Shown here: positions 15,611 through 25,290 of the stretch, piece by piece
Position numbering within the stretch: the stretch's first letter is position 1
Layout: every line of letters starts with the position of its first letter
Assembly: GCF_001280595.1 (NCBI RefSeq)
Contig: NZ_LITU01000082.1
Location: 29,160 to 90,182 of the forward strand
DNA: 61,023 nucleotides
Reading direction: 5' to 3'
Source of the DNA: Paenibacillus xylanivorans
GTDB taxonomy: Bacteria > Bacillota > Bacilli > Paenibacillales > Paenibacillaceae
Notes under the pieces: model-generated
Seen by the model: only the letters and a program-made list of their open reading frames with translations
Database searches by the model: none
What the model was told of the DNA's origin: nothing
Made by a program: the position numbers and the translations under genes

Positions 15611-17332
15611 TTGTGGACGTTAAAACGATTCCTTACCCCGTATAAATCAGCGGCCATTCTTGCTCCGCTGCTCATGGTCCTTGAGGTTGCCATGGACCTG
15701 CTTCAACCCAAGCTGATGTCCAGCATTGTGGATGATGGTGTTCTTGCAGGGAACCTGTCCCACATCGTGACTACAGGTTTGTTTATGCTTCTTTTTGCGT
15801 TAATCGGATGGGTTGGCGGTGCAGGATGTACGCTGTTTTCAAGCAAAGCCGCCGTTGGATACGGCACCGATCTGCGCCAGGAGTTGTTTGATCATATCCA
15901 GAAGTTCTCGTTCCGTAATCTGGATACCTTCGAGGAGGGCTCGCTTATCACCCGCCTGACGAGTGATATCACCCAGATGCAGACCTTTGTACAGATGCTT
16001 CTGCGCATGTTCATTCGTTCGCCAATGCTGATTATCGGCAGTATTATTATGGCGTTTACGATCAGTGTCAAACTGGCGTTGATTCTCATTTTGTCCGTGC
16101 CGATTCTGTTTATCATCTTATATATCCTGATATCCGCTTCCTATCCGCTGTTCGCCAGTGTTCAGAACAAGCTCGACAAGGTGAATGCTGTTCTTCAGGA
16201 GAATCTTGCCGGCATTCGTGTCGTCAAGGCTTTTGCACGTGCACGTCAGGAGAAGAAGCGTTTCCAGCAAGCCAATGAAGATTACACCCATACGGCAGTG
16301 AAAGCCTGGCGTATCGTTTCACTGAATGCACCGGTATTAAGCCTGATGCTGAATGCTACCATTGTAGCGGTGCTGTGGTTTGGGGGCTTTCAGGTGGTGG
16401 GAGGCGATATTGCCGCCGGGGATTTGATTGCTTTTATCAACTACGTGACCGTTGTACTCTCGTCCCTCACCTCAATCGGCATGATGATGATGAGCTTCTC
16501 CCGAGCCAAGGTGTCTGCTGCACGGATCAATGAAGTGCTTCACACCCAGCCTGATATCCAATCCGGTCATGATGTGTCTCATAAAGGAGCAGGTCAGGTG
16601 GAATTCAGGGGCGTATATTTCCGCTATGATGGGGAGCATACACTATCTGGAATTACACTGACGGCTCGGCCTGGGGAAAAAGTGGCCCTGCTTGGCTCTA
16701 CAGGATCGGGCAAAACCTCACTGGTACAGCTGATCCCCCGCTTGTATGATACCTCTCAGGGTGAAGTGCTTGTGAATGGAGTGAACGTGCGTAACTGGGA
16801 TCTCCAGGACCTGCGCAGCCGTGTATCCATCGTATTACAGGAATCCATCTTGTTCAGTGGCAGCATTCGGGATAACATCTGCTTCGGCAGACCTGATGCA
16901 ACAGAATCCGAACTGCGTGCCGCAGCTCAAGCAGCGGCAGCTGATGATTTTATCATGAATCTGAAAGATGGGTACGACACGGAACTGGGCCAGCGCGGGG
17001 TTAATCTCTCGGGTGGGCAGAAACAGCGGATTTCTATTGCCCGTGCCCTGCTCATGCAACCGGAAGTTTTGATTCTGGACGATAGCACCAGCGCCGTCGA
17101 TCTGCGCACGGAAGCGAGCATTCAGAAGGCGCTGCATTCACTAATGAAAAACAGCACCACCTTCCTGATTGCACAACGGATAACTTCCGTAAAGGATGCA
17201 GACTGCATTTACGTGCTTGATGAAGGTGAGATCGTGGCAAGTGGTACACATGAGCATCTCATGGCCCATTCGTCACACTACCAATCCATCTATTATTCGC
17301 AGCAACGGAAGGAGGATGTTCAATTTGGCTAA
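15611..17332 (+). CDS. Multidrug ABC exporter, first half-transporter with degenerate ATPase site (BmrC/YheI-like)
   Basis: 573 residues: six-helix exporter domain (about 1-300) plus nucleotide-binding domain (about 335-560). Walker A GSTGSGKTS and signature LSGGQKQR are intact. The Walker B ends in ILDDSTSAVD, so the catalytic Glu is Asp, and the H-loop reads IAQR, so the switch His is Gln. These changes mark the degenerate subunit of heterodimeric exporters such as BmrC and TM287. The start is TTG at 15611, preceded by GAGGTGA about 10 nt upstream. It overlaps the next gene by 8 bp, which supports a heterodimer. Confidence 0.9.
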   Translation: MWTLKRFLTPYKSAAILAPLLMVLEVAMDLLQPKLMSSIVDDGVLAGNLSHIVTTGLFMLLFALIGWVGGAGCTLFSSKAAVGYGTDLRQELFDHIQKFSFRNLDTFEEGSLITRLTSDITQMQTFVQMLLRMFIRSPMLIIGSIIMAFTISVKLALILILSVPILFIILYILISASYPLFASVQNKLDKVNAVLQENLAGIRVVKAFARARQEKKRFQQANEDYTHTAVKAWRIVSLNAPVLSLMLNATIVAVLWFGGFQVVGGDIAAGDLIAFINYVTVVLSSLTSIGMMMMSFSRAKVSAARINEVLHTQPDIQSGHDVSHKGAGQVEFRGVYFRYDGEHTLSGITLTARPGEKVALLGSTGSGKTSLVQLIPRLYDTSQGEVLVNGVNVRNWDLQDLRSRVSIVLQESILFSGSIRDNICFGRPDATESELRAAAQAAAADDFIMNLKDGYDTELGQRGVNLSGGQKQRISIARALLMQPEVLILDDSTSAVDLRTEASIQKALHSLMKNSTTFLIAQRITSVKDADCIYVLDEGEIVASGTHEHLMAHSSHYQSIYYSQQRKEDVQFG

Positions 17333-19148
17333 AAACACTTCTTCCTCCATCCATCAAACCGTTATTCCGCCGATTGGAAGACCTGGGCCACCCGGCCGAG
17401 GCCCGGTTCCCAAAGTAAGAGCCAAGAATGCCCGGCACGCCATTATTCGAGTGTGGTCATACATGGGACGTCATCGCAAAGGAGTTATCACGGCTCTGGT
17501 ACTGACGGCTCTTGGAACGTTGCTTAATCTGGCAGGACCTTATCTGCTCGGCCGTGCGGTCAATGAACATATCGTTCCCAAAATTACGGATGGCCTCCTG
17601 AAAGACTGCATGCTACTGCTGACTGTTTACGTCCTCGGCTCGCTCATGATGTGGGCTCAATCCTATGTCATGATCGGCGTATCTCAACTGACCGTAAAGG
17701 ATCTGCGTCATGCTCTGTTTTCACGGTTGCAGCAGCTGCCGATCAGCTTTTTTGACAAAAATCAGAGCGGTGATCTGATGAGCCGGGCTACCAATGATAT
17801 CGATAACGTATCCACGACGCTGAACCAAAGTGTAACCCAACTGATGTCCAGCGCCATCTTGCTGGTTGGCTCCCTGTCCATCATGTTTGCACTGGATGTC
17901 CGACTGACCCTGCTCAGTCTGGTGACGGTTCCCCTGATTACGATCGCTACTCGCCTGATCGCTTCAAGAACACGCAAGCATTTTACTGCCCAGCAGAAGC
18001 TGCTTGGTGAGCTTAATGGCTACGCTCAAGAAACCATTGCCGGACAAAAGGTGGTCGCCGCCTACAACCGTCAGGAGCAGGCACATAAACATTTTCAAAA
18101 CCTGAACGAGAAGCTTCGCACTTCCAGTACCCAGGCTCAGAGCGTATCCGGTCTGGTTGGCCCAACGATGAATGTCATGAACAATATCGGCTTTGCCATA
18201 CTGGCAGCGGTAGGTGGATGGATGGCTTATCATAATCTGACGTCCATCGGGCTGATTGTGAGTTTCCTTGCTTACTCCCGCCAGATTGAGCGGCCCATCA
18301 ATGATCTGGCGAACCAGTACAACCTGATTCAGGCAGCCATTGCAGGTGCTGAACGCGTGTTCCACATTATTGATACACCAAGTGAATACGTGGAAGAACA
18401 GAAGAAACAGCTGGAGCAGATTCAAGGTAAAGTTGTATTTGAGGATGTATCCTTTGGATATAACCCAGAGAGAGAAATCCTGAAAAAGGTCAGCTTTACC
18501 GCGAAGCCAGGCGAGATGATTGCGCTTGTCGGACCGACTGGTGCGGGTAAAACGACCATCATCAACTTGCTGCCCCGTTTTTACGAGATTACGGGCGGAC
18601 GGATTACCATTGATGGCTGCGACATCTCCGAACTGGAGAAAGATCAGCTTCGGCGCGAACTTGGCATCGTGTTACAGGATGCTTATCTATTCTCCGGAAC
18701 CATTCGAGACAATATTGCCTACGGCAAACTGGATGCAACGGTTGAACAGATTCAGCAAGCGGCGAAGCTGGCCAATGCCCACTCCTTCATTCGCAAATTA
18801 TCGCAGGGTTATGACACTAAGATCATTTCCGGTGGCAGCAATCTGAGTCAGGGACAGCGACAACTGTTAACCATTGCTCGTGCCATTCTCGCTGATCCCG
18901 CCATTCTTATCTTGGATGAAGCGACCAGCAGCATAGATACGCGCACCGAGATGCAGATTCAGGAAGCGATGCGCACCTTGATGAAAGACCGGACCAGCTT
19001 CGTCATAGCCCACAGGCTAAGCACGATTCGTGAGGCCGATCAGATTCTCGTCATCGATGACGGCAAAATTGCCGAACGAGGCAGCCATGATGAGTTGATG
19101 CAGCAGCAAGGTTTCTACTATCAGTTGCATCAGGGACAACTTAGTTGA
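17325..19148 (+). CDS. Multidrug ABC exporter, second half-transporter with canonical ATPase site (BmrD/YheH-like)
   Basis: 607 residues: a Pro/Gly-rich N-terminal tail (PPIGRPGPPGRGPVP), six-helix exporter domain (about 45-350) and nucleotide-binding domain. Walker A GPTGAGKTT, Walker B LILDEATSS and switch IAHR are canonical, while the signature reads LSQGQ. In a heterodimer this subunit carries the catalytic Glu and His that its partner lacks. An ATG at 17316 touches the GGAGG (17311-17315); the TTG at 17325 has correct spacing of 9 nt and is preferred. A strong terminator follows the gene. Confidence 0.9.
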   Translation: MAKNTSSSIHQTVIPPIGRPGPPGRGPVPKVRAKNARHAIIRVWSYMGRHRKGVITALVLTALGTLLNLAGPYLLGRAVNEHIVPKITDGLLKDCMLLLTVYVLGSLMMWAQSYVMIGVSQLTVKDLRHALFSRLQQLPISFFDKNQSGDLMSRATNDIDNVSTTLNQSVTQLMSSAILLVGSLSIMFALDVRLTLLSLVTVPLITIATRLIASRTRKHFTAQQKLLGELNGYAQETIAGQKVVAAYNRQEQAHKHFQNLNEKLRTSSTQAQSVSGLVGPTMNVMNNIGFAILAAVGGWMAYHNLTSIGLIVSFLAYSRQIERPINDLANQYNLIQAAIAGAERVFHIIDTPSEYVEEQKKQLEQIQGKVVFEDVSFGYNPEREILKKVSFTAKPGEMIALVGPTGAGKTTIINLLPRFYEITGGRITIDGCDISELEKDQLRRELGIVLQDAYLFSGTIRDNIAYGKLDATVEQIQQAAKLANAHSFIRKLSQGYDTKIISGGSNLSQGQRQLLTIARAILADPAILILDEATSSIDTRTEMQIQEAMRTLMKDRTSFVIAHRLSTIREADQILVIDDGKIAERGSHDELMQQQGFYYQLHQGQLS

Positions 19149-19186
19149 TTGGGTTCATGTTCATTGATTGATTAGGATACACAGCC

Positions 19187-19232
19187 AAAAACGCCGCAAA
19201 CGGTTCTTCTGAACCCGAATGCGGCGTTTTTT
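19187..19232. terminator. Bidirectional terminator between exporter and sensor kinase genes
   Basis: AAAACGCCGCA (19187-19197 region) pairs with TGCGGCGTTTT (19220-19230), with inner GGTTC/GAACC and T-runs on both strands. It separates convergent genes. Confidence 0.85.
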
Positions 19233-19248
19233 ATGATTGGAATTACGC

Positions 19249-20820
19249 TTACGTTCCCATAGGTAGATGAAGGGTGAACGTAGAGCCAATCCCCATTTCA
19301 CTATGAACGGTGATTTTGCCATGATGGTCCAGAGCGATTTTCTGACAGAGCGCCAGTCCAAGTCCTGTACCTTCTTCCTTGGTCGTATAAAATGGATTAA
19401 AGATCGTTGCCAGAGATTTCTCCGGAATACCGCTGCCCGTATCGCTAATCGAGATAAGTGCTTTATCTCCATCATGCAACAGATCAATATGCACCTCACC
19501 GGGGTCTGTCATCGCTTCAAAAGCATTACGAATCAGATTAATCAGAACCTGTACAATCTTGTCCCGATCCATGTTGACCACGACTGGCTCACCAGTCATT
19601 TCAAGCGTAATCCGATGCCCCCGTGATGCTGCATCCGACTCAGTTAACGACATGACTCGTTCAAGACAGTGCTCCACTCGTTCAGGTTTCATGTGATTGG
19701 CATGTGGCTTGGAGAACTGTAGAAACTCCGCTGTCAGCTCTGTTACTCGTGTAATCTCACCCATAATAACCTCATACCATGGTGCAATATTGAAGGCCTG
19801 GCCCCGAGAAAGCTGTAGAAAGCCTCGAATGGCAGTCAGCGGGTTGCGAATTTCATGAGCCATACCTGCGGCCAGCTCACCAACAGCCCGGAGTCTTTCG
19901 GAACGGAAGACCTCCTCTCCGTTTTTCAACCATTTGCTGCGCTGCTGCTGAAACAAACTTTCCTCCGCCACCGTAATAAAGTGCTGCAACGTCTCGGACA
20001 CCCCCGGATATAGAGAAATACTATAGTTCACCTGCAACCCCCGCAACTCCCCTGACAGCAGTGATGTCATGCGTTCTTCGATATTTTGTATTTCAGGCAA
20101 AACGACAGCATACCGATCCCCCGCATACCGAGATACGCCATATGCATCTGCAAACTGTTTCGAAACACTCTCACCTGTCGCTTTGATTACATGACTCCAG
20201 TTGTCTTCGACCTCTTTATCAAACCCATTGAAATTCTGAATGTTCATGATAATCAGCAAAAATGATCGTTGCTCGTCCGCCGTTTCCTTCAGTACATTCA
20301 TATATCCCTCGTAGTTTAGCAATCCGGTGAGCGGGTCATGGAGAGTGAGAAAATGATTTTTCTCCCGAAGTCTACGCTTCTCTGCTTCGCTGTTAATCAA
20401 GGTGTGGTACAGAAAGATGATGACAATTGCTGTTAACATGTCAAACAGGGATACCAGCAAAGCATATGTATCGATCGGTACATACGAAAGCCGAATTACG
20501 GTATATTCAAACACAATTAACATTGAAATAGGTAACGTCTGCGTAACACGCTGTTTATCCTGAATCATGGACATGATGAGCAGATAATACAGCATATTGC
20601 ACCAGTTCAGTTCACTGAAATAGTGGAATATCCCAAGAAAGACCCAGTGGAAGTTACGCAGTGCAGGATAACGTTTCTCCCCGTATATACTTGCTACAAA
20701 TAACACACCACCACATATCATTAACGTGAGATGGGGAGTAAGCCCTAGAAAATAAGAGGACAGGATCACAAGCAGACATCCCAGCGGGAAAATAAGCATT
20801 TTCATCGTGTAACTTAGCAA
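19249..20820 (-). CDS. Membrane histidine kinase with a degenerate GGDEF domain
   Basis: 523 residues. Five or six hydrophobic helices fill residues 1-150. Then comes a GGDEF-like domain (about 165-305) starting LTLHDPLTGLLNYEGY; its active-site motif reads RYAGDRYAVVLPE instead of RYGGDEF, so cyclase activity is unlikely. A HisKA domain follows with phospho-acceptor His in GMAHEIRNPLTAIRGFLQL, and a HATPase domain with NLIRNAFEA, SDTGSGIP and GTGLGLALC. Start is TTG with AAAGGGGG about 10 nt upstream. No response regulator is adjacent, so it may feed a phosphorelay such as Spo0F, as orphan sporulation-type kinases do; this is inference. Confidence 0.88.
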   Translation of the reverse strand: MLSYTMKMLIFPLGCLLVILSSYFLGLTPHLTLMICGGVLFVASIYGEKRYPALRNFHWVFLGIFHYFSELNWCNMLYYLLIMSMIQDKQRVTQTLPISMLIVFEYTVIRLSYVPIDTYALLVSLFDMLTAIVIIFLYHTLINSEAEKRRLREKNHFLTLHDPLTGLLNYEGYMNVLKETADEQRSFLLIIMNIQNFNGFDKEVEDNWSHVIKATGESVSKQFADAYGVSRYAGDRYAVVLPEIQNIEERMTSLLSGELRGLQVNYSISLYPGVSETLQHFITVAEESLFQQQRSKWLKNGEEVFRSERLRAVGELAAGMAHEIRNPLTAIRGFLQLSRGQAFNIAPWYEVIMGEITRVTELTAEFLQFSKPHANHMKPERVEHCLERVMSLTESDAASRGHRITLEMTGEPVVVNMDRDKIVQVLINLIRNAFEAMTDPGEVHIDLLHDGDKALISISDTGSGIPEKSLATIFNPFYTTKEEGTGLGLALCQKIALDHHGKITVHSEMGIGSTFTLHLPMGT

Positions 20821-21080
20821 AAAGCCTCGCCCCCTTTGACATAATTCTCACATCCAGATTCTATTTACATGTATTATATAGATTATGATTAGCTGATGTT
20901 GTCGATATTTGGAGGCTCGTCAAATTCACATGGATGTATAAGTTTATAATTAAAGTAGGACAAACGGTTTATAGGAAATCAGATAATGCGAAACAATCCT
21001 TCAATCACAATGCTAAGAACTGTGTTACAATACATTAATGGATTTATTTAGGATAAAACCTTGGTTATGGAGGGATACGA

Positions 21081-21416
21081 ATGATTCATCAAAGAAAACC
21101 GTTGGGCATCGGTACACTTTCTTTGCTTGTACTCGCAATGGGGTTGGCCTTTAATTTCCCCTGGGGCACAGAAAAGGTGCAGCTCAGCCACTATTTATTT
21201 AATCTGCTGAACTTGCCTATCTATAGCAATGGTCATCAAGGATTTCACATTCCATTTATCGTAGCTATAATCTTTTGGTTATCTACCGTTTTGATCGCAC
21301 GCAAATATCATTCTCACTATGGTACAAAGTTGGCCTACAAGGTCGGTGGTTTCATGCTGATCTTTAGCGTCATGATCTTTCCACTTTACGGAATAATATG
21401 GACTGTATTTCATTAA
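21081..21416 (+). CDS. Small membrane protein of unknown function
   Basis: 111 residues with three hydrophobic segments (LGIGTLSLLVLAMGLAFNF, PFIVAIIFWLSTVLIA and FMLIFSVMIFPLYGIIWTVF) and a short polar part. The ATG has GGAGGG 6-7 nt upstream and a terminator follows the stop. It stands alone, so no function can be inferred. The 260-nt stretch before it (20821-21080) has TACAAT at 21026-21031 as a possible -10 box but no clear -35. Confidence 0.75.
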   Translation: MIHQRKPLGIGTLSLLVLAMGLAFNFPWGTEKVQLSHYLFNLLNLPIYSNGHQGFHIPFIVAIIFWLSTVLIARKYHSHYGTKLAYKVGGFMLIFSVMIFPLYGIIWTVFH

Positions 21417-21428
21417 AAGAGAAAAATA

Positions 21429-21473
21429 AGCATAAGGCCAGCCCCTGTCATTCCAGGAAGCTGGCCTTATGCT
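21429..21473. terminator. Bidirectional terminator
   Basis: Perfect 14-bp arms AGCATAAGGCCAGC (21429-21442) and GCTGGCCTTATGCT (21460-21473) with AT-rich flanks. It ends both the small membrane protein gene and the convergent mgl operon. Confidence 0.85.
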
Positions 21474-21487
21474 TTATTACAGCATTT

Positions 21488-22507
21488 CTATTTTTTCGCC
21501 ATATACTTACGGATATCAAATGCCACCGCAGCCACAATAATTAATCCTTTAATAATCAGCTGCCAGTAAGGACTTACCCCAATAAAGGTCAGACCATAGT
21601 TGATGACTCCAAAGATCAGTACCCCCGCCATAACACCGGGCACCGTACCAATACCACCCGCAGTGGAGACTCCTCCCACAACGCAAGCGGCAATGGCATC
21701 CAGCTCATACATGTTGCCGTAATTGTTCGTTGCCCCGCCCGTACGCGCGGATTCCAGCACACCGCCCAGTCCATATAATGCACCTGCAATGGCATACAAC
21801 GCAATCAGGTTGCGTGCCACGTGAATGCCGGACACATGCGCAGCCTGAATGTTGCCACCAATGGCATACATGTTCTTCCCGAGGCGAGTCTTGTTGAAGA
21901 CGACCCAGCAGATCAGCGCAACCCCTATAGCAATCAATACGATATACGGAATGGAATAACCACCACCAAGATCAATGTAACCAGATCCAATAACGGTAAA
22001 ATCAGGTCTCAGTCCACCAATTGGTTGTGACTGATTGGGCTCCGTATCAAAATAAATCGAGTTCAGACCGTATACCGCAACCATTGTACCCAGTGTCGCG
22101 ATGAAGGGTGGAACATGTAATTTGGCTACAATGATTCCGTTAACTAGACCCACTGCCAGGCCCGCGATGATTCCGATAGCGATCGGCAATCCCACCCAAT
22201 ATTGTGGCAGATCCGGAAAGAAACGATTGGCATATTCGTCAATTTGCAGCATCGATGCAGATACGACAGCCGTCAGACCAACGACCCTTCCTGCCGACAA
22301 ATCGACCCCACCCGTTACCAGGATAAACGCAGCACCCAGCGCGATGATGGCCCGTGTGGAGGACTGTTGTAATATATCCCGAAGTGTAGAGAAAGCAAGA
22401 AAGTGTGGGTCGGCAATGGCAATACCAATGACGAGCAGGATCAGCACAATAAAGATCGCGCGCTGCGCCACATACTGCTTCACCTGATTGATAACCTGTG
22501 TATTCAT
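21488..22507 (-). CDS. mglC: Galactose/methyl-galactoside ABC permease
   Basis: 339-residue permease with about ten helices. The sequence follows E. coli MglC closely by recall: SSTRAIIALGAAFILVTGG, DLSAGR, PFIATLGTMVAVYGLNSIYFD, NKTRLGKNMYAIGGN, YELDAIAACVVGGVS and NYGLTFIGVSPYWQLIIKG. RBS GGAGGG precedes the ATG. Last gene of the mglBAC set, 14 nt after mglA, ending at a bidirectional terminator. Confidence 0.9.
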   Translation of the reverse strand: MNTQVINQVKQYVAQRAIFIVLILLVIGIAIADPHFLAFSTLRDILQQSSTRAIIALGAAFILVTGGVDLSAGRVVGLTAVVSASMLQIDEYANRFFPDLPQYWVGLPIAIGIIAGLAVGLVNGIIVAKLHVPPFIATLGTMVAVYGLNSIYFDTEPNQSQPIGGLRPDFTVIGSGYIDLGGGYSIPYIVLIAIGVALICWVVFNKTRLGKNMYAIGGNIQAAHVSGIHVARNLIALYAIAGALYGLGGVLESARTGGATNNYGNMYELDAIAACVVGGVSTAGGIGTVPGVMAGVLIFGVINYGLTFIGVSPYWQLIIKGLIIVAAVAFDIRKYMAKK

Positions 22508-22521
22508 GTGTTCCCTCCTGA

Positions 22522-24027
22522 CTAAGCCATCCGCTGCTGTGCGGCCAGCCTCATGATATCCTGCTCTGTTGCCTCGGCTCCGTCCACGATTCCGGTGAGC
22601 CGTCCTTCGCTCATGACCATAATTCGATCCGACATGCCCAGCAGTTCGGGCATCTCCGAGCTGATCATAATAATGCTTTTGCCCTGGCGGGCCAGTTCCG
22701 TAATAATCGTGTAGATTTCAAATTTGGCGCCCACATCAATCCCTCGTGTCGGCTCATCGAGCAGTAGAATTTCCGGGTCAGTCAACAACCATCTAGCCAG
22801 AAGCACCTTCTGTTGATTACCGCCGGAAAGGTTTCGAATTAGCGTGTTAACCGAAGGCGTTTTAGTTCTAAACTTCTGAGTCTGCTCAAGTGCCTCATCT
22901 CGGCCTTTCTTCTCGTCCAGCAGACCCATCCGATTCCGGTAACGTCCGAGACTCGCAATAATGGTGTTTTCATACACAGACAACACTGGAAAAATTCCCG
23001 TGACTCTTCGCTCCTCGGTCAGCAACGCTATGTTATGGCGCTTCGCTGCGGCGGGCGACTTGATCTTCACCTTGCGTCCATGAATCGATATCGTCCCTGA
23101 AGCAAGTCCGCGTAAGCCAAACAACGACTCAATCAATTCCGTTCGCTGTGCCCCAACAAGGCCACCGATTCCAAGTACTTCACCTTTCCTCAGTTCAAAC
23201 GTCACGTCCCGGAAAGAATTCGGCTGGCTGGAGGTTAAGCCTTCTGCCTTCAAAATCACTTCCCCAGGTACGTTCGTCCGTTCTGGGAACCGTTCATCCA
23301 GATCACGGCCAACCATGCGGGTAATGATCAGATCGGTCGTTAAATCGTTAGCATCCCAAGTACCCACCACAAAGCCATCCCGCATAATCGTGACCTCATC
23401 CGAGATCGTCAGAATTTCCTCCATCTTGTGCGAAATGTAGATAATAGACACGCCGCGACTGCGCAGCTGATTAATAATGGCGAAGAGCTGGTCCACTTCC
23501 TTGCCCGTGAGCGATGATGTTGGCTCATCCATCACGATGACTTTGGATTGAAAAGAGACCGCTTTGGCGATTTCCATCGACTGTATTTTGGAAACGGATA
23601 GAGTTCCGGCCAGAGCCTTGGGATCAATGTCCAGATTGAGATCCTGGAACAGGGCCAATGTATCAGCATACATTTGTTTCTCATCCACCAGCAGTCCCCA
23701 CTTGGGAAACCGTCCGAGCCAAATGTTCTCCATCACCGGACGATGAGGTACCGGATTAAGCTCCTGATGAATCATCGATATGCCATGCTGAAGCGCCGCT
23801 TTCGAGCTCGGAATCTCCACCTCATTGCCGTCCATCCGAATCGTTCCTTCATCCGGGCGATACATACCGAACAGACATTTCATTAGCGTGGATTTGCCCG
23901 CTCCGTTCTCTCCCATCAGCGCATGAACCGTGCCCGGCTTTACCTTCAATGTGACCTGACTCAGTGCCTTCACACCCGGAAATGCTTTGGATATTCCGTC
24001 CATCTCCAGCAGGTAAGGTGATTCCAT
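22522..24027 (-). CDS. mglA: Sugar ABC transporter ATPase with two nucleotide-binding domains
   Basis: 501 residues holding two ABC domains in tandem. The first has GENGAGKST, signature-like LSVSKIQ and VIVMDEPTSSL; the second has a degenerate Walker A (GLVGAQRTEL), LSGGNQQKV and ILLLDEPTRGIDVG. This layout is that of MglA/RbsA/XylG. RBS GGGGAGG precedes the ATG. It lies between mglB and mglC in the same orientation and energises import through MglC. Confidence 0.92.
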   Translation of the reverse strand: MESPYLLEMDGISKAFPGVKALSQVTLKVKPGTVHALMGENGAGKSTLMKCLFGMYRPDEGTIRMDGNEVEIPSSKAALQHGISMIHQELNPVPHRPVMENIWLGRFPKWGLLVDEKQMYADTLALFQDLNLDIDPKALAGTLSVSKIQSMEIAKAVSFQSKVIVMDEPTSSLTGKEVDQLFAIINQLRSRGVSIIYISHKMEEILTISDEVTIMRDGFVVGTWDANDLTTDLIITRMVGRDLDERFPERTNVPGEVILKAEGLTSSQPNSFRDVTFELRKGEVLGIGGLVGAQRTELIESLFGLRGLASGTISIHGRKVKIKSPAAAKRHNIALLTEERRVTGIFPVLSVYENTIIASLGRYRNRMGLLDEKKGRDEALEQTQKFRTKTPSVNTLIRNLSGGNQQKVLLARWLLTDPEILLLDEPTRGIDVGAKFEIYTIITELARQGKSIIMISSEMPELLGMSDRIMVMSEGRLTGIVDGAEATEQDIMRLAAQQRMA

Positions 24028-24101
24028 CTTTCATCCTCCCCTTCCGTAAACCCGGCAAAAAAAGGACGCCATCTCATGACGGACGTCCCTGTTTGCTGCT
24101 G

Positions 24102-25163
24102 TTATTGGGCGTCGGCAATGTTGTCTTTCGTAATTTTTTTGTATGCAATCCAGACGTATTTGCCATCCGTAATGTCATAACCCGTGTTTTCCTTCGTAGG
24201 TGTCTCACCCTTCGCGAGTACGGAAGCGAGTGCAACCGTCGCTGCGCCCTGGTTCTTGGCATCATTCAACACCGTGCCCAGCATCGTTCCGTCCTGAAGA
24301 GCCTGAATGGCTGGAGCGGTCGCATCTACACCGACAACCGGCATCGTTTTGCCGTCCTTGAAGTATCCGGCTGCTTTCAACGCCTCAATGGCTCCAAGTG
24401 CCATGTCATCGTTGTTAGCCAGTACCGCTTCAATCTTGTCTCCGTGGGAGGCAAGGAACGCCTGCATTTTTTCCTGGCCTTTGACCCGATCCCACATCGC
24501 CGTATCTTCCGCCAGCGCCTCCACTTCGATACCGGCATCCTGAATGGCCTGAACGGAATATTTGGTCCGCAGCTCAGCATCCTGGTGGCCCGGTTCGCCT
24601 TTCAGCATGACGTATTGCAGCTTGCCGTCCCCGTTTTTATCTGCCTCTGGGTGAGCCTTCCAGTAATCCACAATAAGCTGACCCGAGATCGTGCCGGACT
24701 CTTCCGCCTTGGCTCCAACGTAATACACTTTATCCCACTTGTTCATGTCTTCGGCAACCGGCTCACGGTTCAGGAAGACCACCGGAATGCTTGCCGCTTT
24801 GGCTTTGTCAATAATGACGCCTGCTGCGGTCCGGTCCACCGGATTCACGGCCATTGCGTTGTACTTCTTGGATACAAACAGATCGACTTTCTCATTCTGG
24901 GTTGGCTGTGCGTTCTGGCTATCCACGATATCGAGTGTGGCTTTGCCTTCCGCTGCTGCGGTCATCGCATTCCGTACCCCCGTCATGAACGTATCATCGA
25001 ATTTATAGATCGCCACACCAATCTTCGGCGTTTCCGTTCCTCCTGCTGCCTGACCTCCCGCGTCTGTTCCGGTACTTCCACCTGCGCTGTCTCCGCCACC
25101 GCTGCAACCCGCCGCTGCAACCATAAATGCTGTAAGTAACAGTGTCATCCAAGCTTTCTTCAT
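24102..25163 (-). CDS. mglB: Galactose/glucose-binding lipoprotein
   Basis: 353-residue lipoprotein with lipobox VAAAGC near residue 20 and a Gly/Ser linker. The mature part follows MglB: IGVAIYKFDDTFMTGVRNAM, AMAVNPVDRTAAGVIIDKA, VVFLNREP, YYVGAKAEESG, LKGEPGHQDAELRT, TAMWDR, VLANNDDMALGAIEALKA and GVDAT. The calcium-binding loop of MglB appears as DKNGDGKLQ. Expected ligand is galactose, glucose or a beta-galactoside. RBS GGGGGAGG precedes the ATG. First gene of mglBAC, 127 nt downstream of the sensory lipoprotein gene. Confidence 0.92.
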   Translation of the reverse strand: MKKAWMTLLLTAFMVAAAGCSGGGDSAGGSTGTDAGGQAAGGTETPKIGVAIYKFDDTFMTGVRNAMTAAAEGKATLDIVDSQNAQPTQNEKVDLFVSKKYNAMAVNPVDRTAAGVIIDKAKAASIPVVFLNREPVAEDMNKWDKVYYVGAKAEESGTISGQLIVDYWKAHPEADKNGDGKLQYVMLKGEPGHQDAELRTKYSVQAIQDAGIEVEALAEDTAMWDRVKGQEKMQAFLASHGDKIEAVLANNDDMALGAIEALKAAGYFKDGKTMPVVGVDATAPAIQALQDGTMLGTVLNDAKNQGAATVALASVLAKGETPTKENTGYDITDGKYVWIAYKKITKDNIADAQ

Positions 25164-25290
25164 ATCCTAATGACCTCCCCCAAGTTCATTCGGCTTTACC
25201 GATATCTTTATTATGAAAGGGTTTACAAATAATTCGAATACAATATCTTCCTCTGTTTTATCGAAATCTTCCTCAAATATCTTCCTGTCT

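Noticed and set aside
23964..25139. Plus-strand open frame of 391 codons
   Set aside because: Lies opposite mglB, whose protein motifs are unmistakable.
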